Position numbers and translations under genes: made by a program. Of a stretch of 64,000 nucleotides of DNA, positions 57,500-64,000 are shown piece after piece. Position 1 is the first letter of the stretch. Each line of letters begins with the position of its first letter. The stretch covers positions 4,670,703-4,734,702 of the forward strand of contig NC_064037.1 of NCBI RefSeq assembly GCF_932526225.1. Direction: 5' to 3'. This DNA comes from Nematostella vectensis (Eukaryota > Cnidaria > Anthozoa > Actiniaria > Edwardsiidae). The notes beneath the pieces are model-generated. The model saw only the letters and a list, made by a program, of their open reading frames with translations. It did not search any database and had not been told where the DNA came from.

Positions 57500-58828
57500 C
57501 CGCCTAAAAATGCGAGGAATTACAAACTAAGAGCCCACTGAGAGTGTCGTTAAGATATGCCCTCAGCGTTGAGAAGAACCTTTCAGCAAGCTTATAGTAT
57601 AGTAGCATTCATCCATATTTTATTTAACCCTAGGGGTTTATTCAACTCGCAATAAATACCAGGCCAAGAGCTTTTGGCTTGTATCCCTGTTCTGTGTTTG
57701 ACCTCTTTCTAAACAGTTTCTCACAGTACTCGGAAAAGATCTTTTGGAATCCAATAAGAAATGTGCTGTGTGAAGTGTATAAATTACAAGATTGAAGAGA
57801 AACCACTTAACTTCGTTTTGCCTTTGCAGGAAAGTAGTAAGCCTATCATTTAAAAGTATCAGCTCACTAAACATTGTTTATTTTGTACAATACTGTGTCT
57901 GATTTGTTTAAGGGATATTGTCTAACCCCTCGCTTTGGTTAAGCTTGTAACTACTTGGATTTAAGGAATTAATAATACGGTTTTGTGGGCTCGTGAGCTA
58001 CTATTGCGGGATTGCGGGCAGCAATTGTCTACCCTCACGAATTTTCCGTGAGTCGCGGTTTACTCAACAACCCTCTTGGTCCTCGCTTGATATAGAGAGT
58101 CAAATAGGCTTTCAACTGTTAGCGTGGACAAAACTTTATGTGCAATACTTAAAATAGAAGCTTTCTTTTACATCTCGAGAATGACATTATCTGGCATTAC
58201 TATACTAGGATGAAGAAGAAAACAAGATAAATAAATGAATAAATGAATATACATAAACAAATAAATGCATAAAATATAGCTAAATAAAAAAATGTCAGAC
58301 AACTTGAATGCCTTTCGCTGTCCAGCTGTTTAGCTAGAATCAAAATCAGGTTTCCTCCTGTATACCATACAGGTCAAGGCCTTGAAAATCTCATAAGTGT
58401 TCGTGACGTATCAATTTATAGCTTTTGCCAACAAAGTTACAACCGCCTATCTCTTTATTTATGGCGGCATGGCGACGAACAGCTAGATCGCTTCAGTTTA
58501 AGTTCATGTATAGCCTTAAAGCGTGCAATTTTGTTTAATGTGCAAGTATGTTAAATATGTAAAATTTCTCTAGGCAAGCTACAAACTATCAATACAGGGC
58601 ATTGAAACATCTCAATTCCCCTGTGACTTGTTTTGATGTTATTTTACGAATGCGGAACGCGGTCTGCAAATATTATAATCAGCACACGCAACGTTGAATA
58701 GTCTCATGCTCGCCCAAGGTCCCAAGGCCTGGATAATGACGTCATACAAAGTGCAAGTTATATGTTTATCATGCGTGGGAGGGCGTAATCTAGAGCTTAG
58801 CTTTATTTTCACACGGACGATTACACCT
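57500..58828. other. Intergenic, no gene seen
   Basis: Non-coding AT-rich sequence with a run of ATAAATGAATAAAT-like repeats near 58230-58290. Confidence 0.4.
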
Positions 58829-59075
58829 ATTTCAATAAAGGTTGTCAGTGCAAATGGCAAATGGCGATTGGCAAATGGAAGTTTTACGACCGAACGTAAC
58901 CCTGCGTCTCGAAGAATATAAATGAATCAAAACAATTATCCAATAAAGGTTACCAATGCTTGGCTCGGACATTACTGGACTTTATTTAACACCTTTAATT
59001 TTACGAATAATTAGTACCCATAAGCCATTTACCATTTGCCATTCGCCATTTGCACTGACAACCTTTTGTGAAATA
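58829..59075. mobile_element. MITE with 45-bp inverted ends
   Basis: The left end ATTTCAATAAAGGTTGTCAG, with TGCAAATGGCAAATGGC following, is inverted at the right end (GCCATTTGCACTGACAACC near 59045-59065). Non-coding core. Confidence 0.65.
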
Positions 59076-59109
59076 AGTGTATTTCCGCGCATTACATTAC
59101 GCACTCAGT

Positions 59110-60310
59110 TCCGGTAAATACACGTTCCTTGCCTTTTCTCACGGACTAAGACCCGTTATATACACGTTCATTGCCTTTTCTCACGGACTAAGACCCGTTA
59201 TATACACGTTCATTGCCTTTCCACGCGGACTAAGACCCGTTATATACACGTTCATTGCCTTTCCACGCGGACTAAGATTCGTTATTTACACGTTCATTGC
59301 CTTTCCACGCGGACTAAGACCCGTTATATACACGTTCATTGCCTTTCCACGCGGACTAAGACCCGTTATATACACGTTCCTTGCCTTTTCTCACGGACTA
59401 AGACCCGTTATATACACGTTCCTTGCCTTTTCTCACGGACTAAGACCCGTTATATACACGTTCCTTGCCTTTTCTCACGGACTAAGACCCGTTATATACA
59501 CGTTCATTGCCTTTCCACGCGGACTAAGACCCGTTATATACACGTTCCTTGCCTTTTCTCACGGACTAAGACCCGTTATATACACGTTCCTTGCCTTTTC
59601 TCACGGACTAAGACCCGTTATATACACGTTCCTTGCCTTTTCTCACGGACTAAGACCCGTTATATACACGTTCATTGCCTTTCCACGCGGACTAAGACCC
59701 GTTATATACACGTTCCTTGCCTTTTCTCACGGACTAAGACCCGTTATATACACGTTCCTTGCCTTTTCTCACGGACTAAGACCCGTTATATACACGTTCA
59801 TTGCCTTTCCACGCGGACTAAGACCCGTTATATACACGTTCATTGCCTTTCCACTCGGACTAAGATTCGTTATATACACGTTCATTGCCTTTCCACGCGG
59901 ACTAAGATTCGTTATTTACACGTTCATTGCCTTTTCTCACGGACTAAGACCCGTTATATACACGTTCCTTGCCTTTTCTCACGGACTAAGACCCGTTATA
60001 TACACGTTCCTTGCCTTTTCTCACGGACTAAGACCCGTTATATACACGTTCATTGCCTTTTCTCACGGACTAAGACCCGTTATATACACGTTCATTGCCT
60101 TTCCACGCGGACTAAGACCCGTTATATACACGTTCATTGCCTTTCCACGCGGACTAAGACCCGTTATATACACGTTCATTGCCTTTCCACGCGGACTAAG
60201 ACCCGTTATATACACGTTCATTGCCTTTCCACGCGGACTAAGATTCGTTATTTACACGTTCATTACCTTTTCGTACGGACTCATGTCCTTTGTACGCACT
60301 CGTCCATTGC
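59110..60310. repeat. 42-bp minisatellite
   Basis: About 28 copies of a 42-bp unit with two main variants: ACGTTCATTGCCTTTCCACG (then CGGACTAAGACCCGTTATAT) and ACGTTCCTTGCCTTTTCTCA (then CGGACTAAGACCCGTTATAT). Because 42 is a multiple of three, one frame stays open for 423 codons. I treat this as a by-product of the repeat. Confidence 0.96.
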
Positions 60311-60349
60311 CTTTTCTCGTGTACTTAGGTTCATTACCCCCATTTTGAT

Positions 60350-61148
60350 CTGTTGTGCGCATATTTATTCCCTTTTTGATATGCTGTAAGATCCATAAAT
60401 CCCATTCCAGTTATAAACCCTGCTTTAACAACAATTCACGTGCAAGAGAGAGATGGAATGGTATTTTCCTGCACGTATCACGGACGTATTCTCCGTGAAT
60501 TTTTGGTCACTTATAATTTAAGAAATTTCAGTCTCTGATGATCTTAAACTTTGTTGAATTTAATATACTTAGTAGATATGAGGTTAAATGTGTTGTGGCA
60601 GCTCTCACCACTGAAAAAAAATAGAATGAAAAATAGGAATATACATTGGAGACACTCCTCTCTGGCATAAAGTGAGCAATATTTTGTTGAAACAGGTTCT
60701 TTTCAGCTGATTTCCCTGCGTCTATTACAATAAAAAGGATGTCATCATCTGCTCAAACATGTAAAATAAACATTTAAACTTGAACTTATCACAATTTCTA
60801 TTACTCAATCACTAAGATCATTGTTATTTTTAATCCATTCTCTTTGTGCTTCTTTCTTTTACAATACTTTGTGTACAAAAGGTCACTTAAAAACTTTTGT
60901 CTTTTTACAACATAATTTCTGTCTTCCCTTTTTTTTTAAACACTCTTGATCACTAGTAATTATCTTAGATCGACAAATATTGTTAAAAAGATTAAACAAA
61001 TGCTATAAACAATTGAATACGTCGTCGAAACCTTTTGTCTCTTTGACAGTTGCTCCAAACAGGTGTATGTTTCCAGGCGATGTTTGACTCTGTACTTGTA
61101 TCGCCTTTAGTTCGGATTTTCAAACTTTTCCATTCTATATCCTGCACT
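60350..61148. other. Upstream region of the secreted-peptide gene
   Basis: AT-rich with T runs; no coding exon. The 5' untranslated region and promoter of the gene at 61149 presumably lie here, but no clear core element stands out. Confidence 0.4.
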
Positions 61149-62268
61149 ATGAAGACGTTGGTGGCGCTGCTTTTGCTTGGCTTGGTTGTGGCCGGGTTTG
61201 CGCACGAAGAGGAGGACGTCTCACATAATTTCGATGAAGAGATTCCGGAAAATGCAAGAATAAAGCGGTGGCTTTTTAAGGTACCGAATGAATGATATAG
61301 ATGGGGAAATCAGCTAATTTAAATCAATGGCAATGAGATATAGTGAACTAAGTTTATAATGTTATCACTGGGTAAAATTATTTACGGGTTAAAATTAATA
61401 GACAAAGAGATAACTTTTTCAAAATGCGACATGATGGTGCAGTAAACCCCGCCTTTCTCGAATTCGGATCGCTCGAACTAGCCGTTAATTCTATTTTATT
61501 TCCCCTAGAATTTGAGCAAATTCTAAATCATTTTTTCTTTTACTATACTAAAAAATCGACTTTAATCCATATATCTCGAAATATTCAAGGTTCTACTGTA
61601 TAGTTTTCTTAGCAAAAAAGTTTAAATATCTTCGACGCCGAAACTCCAATGTATGGCTGATTTTTTTTCATAGGATAAATGCAAAGTGGACAGTGACTGC
61701 AAACCAAATCATTGCTGCGAGAAGTCGTGGTTCAGGAAAAAATGTCATCGCATGAGACATCTTCACCAGCTCTGCTCCACCAGCCCAGTAAGCAATGCAG
61801 ATCTCTCGCCCGGTTTCTCTTCTCTCTCTACACCCCGTCTTCAAAAACTTCTCTCTTTTGCACTTCCCTTCTCCCTCTACTCCAAACACCCCCCCCCCCC
61901 CCCCCCCTGGTCTACTGTGCTCTGCTCTACTCTCCTTACTCCACTCCTCGACTGTCCTCCACATAATTCTTCCTCTACTCCCTTTACGCCCTCCCTGCCT
62001 ACCATCTGGTCTATTCTGATCTTCTTTGCTCTACTTTTCTCCTTTTCCTCAGCTTTTTTCTCCTCTTCTACTACCGCCTTTAAAAAAAATTGTCCACAGG
62101 CTAACAGTCCTGTCTTTCTTATAGCGCGCAAGCTGTTACCACGCATGCGCGGAAGGTCTCGAGTGCCGCACATTCTCTGCCAATTGGCCAATACCTCGAC
62201 ACCAAAGATGCGTCATCAAGCCGACCCAGGCCCCAACAACCGAGCCAGGATCCGGGGATTTCGAGTGA
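61149..62268 (+). CDS. Small secreted cysteine-rich peptide, Dickkopf/colipase-like fold
   Basis: Exons 61149-61280, 61674-61787 and 62125-62268, all phase 0 with GT-AG sites, giving 129 aa. Residues 1-18 (MKTLVALLLLGLVVAGFA) are a signal peptide; an acidic propeptide follows, ending in the dibasic site IKR. The mature part of about 88 residues has ten cysteines: CKVDSDCKPNHCC, KKC, QLC, then CYHACAEGLEC and QRC. The DSDC..CC and C.EGLEC arrangement is that of the colipase fold in the Dickkopf second domain, prokineticins and colipase; small single-domain Dickkopf-like proteins are known in Hydra. A Wnt-modulating or other extracellular ligand role is possible, and a venom or defence peptide cannot be excluded. 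Intron 2 holds a C run and CT-rich sequence. Confidence 0.75.
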
Positions 62269-62479
62269 ATATCCAAGAATGCAGTACGGGCCCTTCATTA
62301 GATTGTTTCCTTACAATTCATTGGATGAAATAATATGGTGAACAGTTGGAACGGTTGGAAGGGTCTTAACCATTTAGAATGGTCTTAAATAAAAATGTCA
62401 TAAAACACTATCCGTTTTATGAATCATATAACATTGTGACTGCCTGATCAAAATGTTTATTGATGATTCGAGATCTATG

Positions 62480-62815
62480 TACTGGTGGATACTGTTGGCT
62501 GTTGGGTAATATCGGGTTTTGAGTGAGGCGCCACACACCCCTACCCCCTTCGCAAGATCAACTAGTAAGGGATCCCTCTGGTATGTAGACAAATCCGACA
62601 ATAAACGTCCCGTGGAGATACTGCAAAGGCAACAAAAAAATCCTTTTTTGTTTTTTCGGGGGTGGCCAGATTTTTATCAGAGAACTCACTTCCCTCCTCA
62701 CTCTTCCTCCCCCTCCCCCCCCCCCCCCCCCCGGAAAAATTAGGTCCACTTTTTCGAAGAATTTCGAACCCCCCCCCCCCCCCCCCCAAGAAAAATCCTG
62801 GGTACGGGCCTGTAT
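62480..62815. repeat. Dispersed element with poly-C tracts (GGGTACGGGCCTG terminus)
   Basis: An inverted-orientation relative of 16379-16730: CCGACAATAAACGTCCCGTG is followed by C runs at about 62717 and 62769, and it ends AAATCCTGGGTACGGGCCTG. Confidence 0.65.
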
Positions 62816-63450
62816 TGTACGTCAAATAAGTGACTAACTCAAATTACCCAGCCACCATTTAACTAGCAGCTATAAAATATGTTTATAGGATCGAAACACT
62901 TTTTGTTGAGAATATTGCCAAGACATTATAGAAAAAAAAAATACAAAAAACAGAAACAGACAGCTCTTACTCATTTTGATGCAAAACACGCTTCAAACCT
63001 TTTAAGCTTTAAAAGTGTTAAAACTTTTAAGCTTTTAAGTGTTAAAACACTTGCTCGGTTCCCAGGGGTGGCCAGAGCGGAGAGAGTAGCGAATAGAGTA
63101 CGACTGTATTTCATTTTTGTTTTGCGGTAAGAAATGTGAATGTGTACGCTGCATTATTTTATACAAATGGCGGCAAAACTTGTAAAACAGTAGCTCTCAT
63201 CAGTGTCTAGCATAATCTTGCTACCGAATTAGCTAGCTGGTTTTTGTCTAGTATAATTTCCTGCTAAGTTCACAGTATATTGGGTTCACAAACCAGACTT
63301 CCGCGTCATCGAAAGACCGTTAAACCTGGTTTTGTTCTTACGATGCCGTTGTGTGATTGAAAACGGATAAAGTCTCAAAGACTATTTCGGGCTTGTTGAA
63401 ATCGTCGTCGTTGACGCCGATGAGTGTAGCAACCGACCAGTAACACAGTC
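62816..63450. other. Intergenic between convergent secreted-protein genes
   Basis: No coding exon. A short AGCTTTTAAGTGTTAAAAC-type repeat occurs near 63000-63050. Confidence 0.4.
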
Positions 63451-63666
63451 TCAAGCGTGCCTTGTAGGGTGTTGGCGACTACGATGATGGTGATGACGAC
63501 GATTGCGACTCGTGTGGTATTTCACACCTTGAATTTGGAGCGAACGACGCAACGGCAGGCGGGATCTGTACTTGCGCACGCATTCATTTTCTTCGCATTT
63601 CAAGGCCGCTGACTCGCATGGACAGTCGTCGTCTGTTTGACACCTTTTTTTGTGGACGCCTGGACA
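63451..63666 (-). CDS. Last exon of a cysteine-rich secreted-type protein (partial)
   Basis: An acceptor (TTCCTTTGTTTGCAG on the minus strand) opens onto 71 codons. The first 30 residues carry six cysteines: CPG, RCQTDDDCPC, LKC and NEC. The rest is basic (RKYRSRLPLRRS) and ends in a His/Arg-rich tail. The CxxDxDC spacing recalls the neighbouring peptide gene on the other strand and other small extracellular proteins. A possible upstream exon lies at 63936-64000 with donor CCG|GTAAGA in matching phase 0 (it reads CSPRGRCSKMTISFLTSLLP). The signal peptide is not visible and probably lies beyond the window. Confidence 0.5.
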   Translation of the reverse strand, partial: CPGVHKKRCQTDDDCPCESAALKCEENECVRKYRSRLPLRRSLQIQGVKYHTSRNRRHHHHRSRQHPTRHA

Positions 63667-64000
63667 CTGCAAACAAAGGAATAAAATATCAGAAAATACT
63701 ATGAAGATTAGGTTTCAGGAATATACGATCCTCAACCCAAATTCTAGTCCTCAACTGATAAGGCCATATTGAATGAGTGATAAAAAAAAATTGAAATCCC
63801 GGGAACCACCCCCTCCCCTCCCCCCTCGACCTCCAATCTCAATCTCCGGGTCTCAAAGCAACCCGAAATAGAAATATTCGTAATATCATCCCTTTTCCGC
63901 GGTCCCTACCCTCACTCATTTTAGTACAGTCTTACCGGAAGTAGACTCGTAAGAAACGAAATCGTCATCTTGCTGCACCTCCCCCGTGGGGAGCAGATGT
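63667..64000. other. Putative intron and upstream exon of the minus-strand cysteine-rich gene
   Basis: 63667-63935 looks intronic (A and C runs). 63936-64000 ends in a good minus-strand donor and is open in two frames, so it may be coding. Confidence 0.3.

Noticed and set aside
48731..58745. Other TGACGTCA sites (for example near 48731, 48793 and 58738)
   Set aside because: Not near a recognised promoter; an 8-mer of this kind is expected by chance or carried by repeats.
59077..60348. 423-codon frame as a repeat-protein gene
   Set aside because: Explained by the 42-bp unit; no signal peptide, flanking exon or domain. Kept only as a finding.
61686..62333. Continuous 215-codon frame over exon 2 of the secreted peptide
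   Set aside because: It reads through a GTAAGC donor into a CT-rich intron; the spliced model keeps all cysteines and ends in an in-phase cysteine-rich third exon.

Overview
The window looks like nuclear DNA from a cnidarian, probably an anthozoan such as a sea anemone. The reasons are metazoan gene families (a PKA type-II-like regulatory subunit, MIP aquaporins, a homeodomain exon and small Dickkopf/colipase-type secreted peptides), short GT-AG introns, moderate AT richness, and a dense load of LINE and Penelope-like retroelements, inverted-repeat DNA transposons and minisatellites. The species cannot be fixed from sequence alone. All exon joins below were made by eye from splice consensus and reading phase.

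Layout. 0.6-9.5 kb: a 43-bp satellite interrupted by an apparent 8.1-kb inverted-repeat element (756-8847). That element holds a nested inverted-repeat element and an uninterrupted 1161-aa LINE ORF on the minus strand. 10.5-10.9 kb: the last exon of a homeodomain gene. 11.4-15.4 kb: a frameshifted Penelope-like 3' end with a hammerhead-ribozyme-like motif, then a decayed LINE. 16.0-18.5 kb: an inverted-repeat element expanded by a 12-bp satellite. 22.5-23.6 kb: an intronless PKA regulatory subunit (minus strand) with a CRE-type site upstream. 25.8-27 kb: a 55-bp minisatellite. 29.4-34.1 kb: an unrecognised two-exon gene for a 407-aa protein with about four membrane segments; its intron holds a 1.5-kb G-rich minisatellite, and a 22-bp repeat lies just after its stop.

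37.9-57.4 kb is an aquaporin cluster. On the plus strand two intact first exons (37973 and 43183), each coding the first half of the channel with its NPA motif, lie upstream of one set of exons 2-4. Both join in the same phase, so alternative promoters may swap the N-terminal half-pore. A second complete four-exon aquaporin lies convergently on the minus strand (57400-55098). Between them is a 2.25-kb inverted-repeat element with a 164-aa ORF.

59.1-60.3 kb is a 42-bp minisatellite. 61.1-64 kb holds a three-exon gene for a 129-aa secreted cysteine-rich peptide and, on the opposite strand, the last exon of another cysteine-rich protein. Most remaining sequence is intergenic with no recognisable gene, much of it dispersed repeats.
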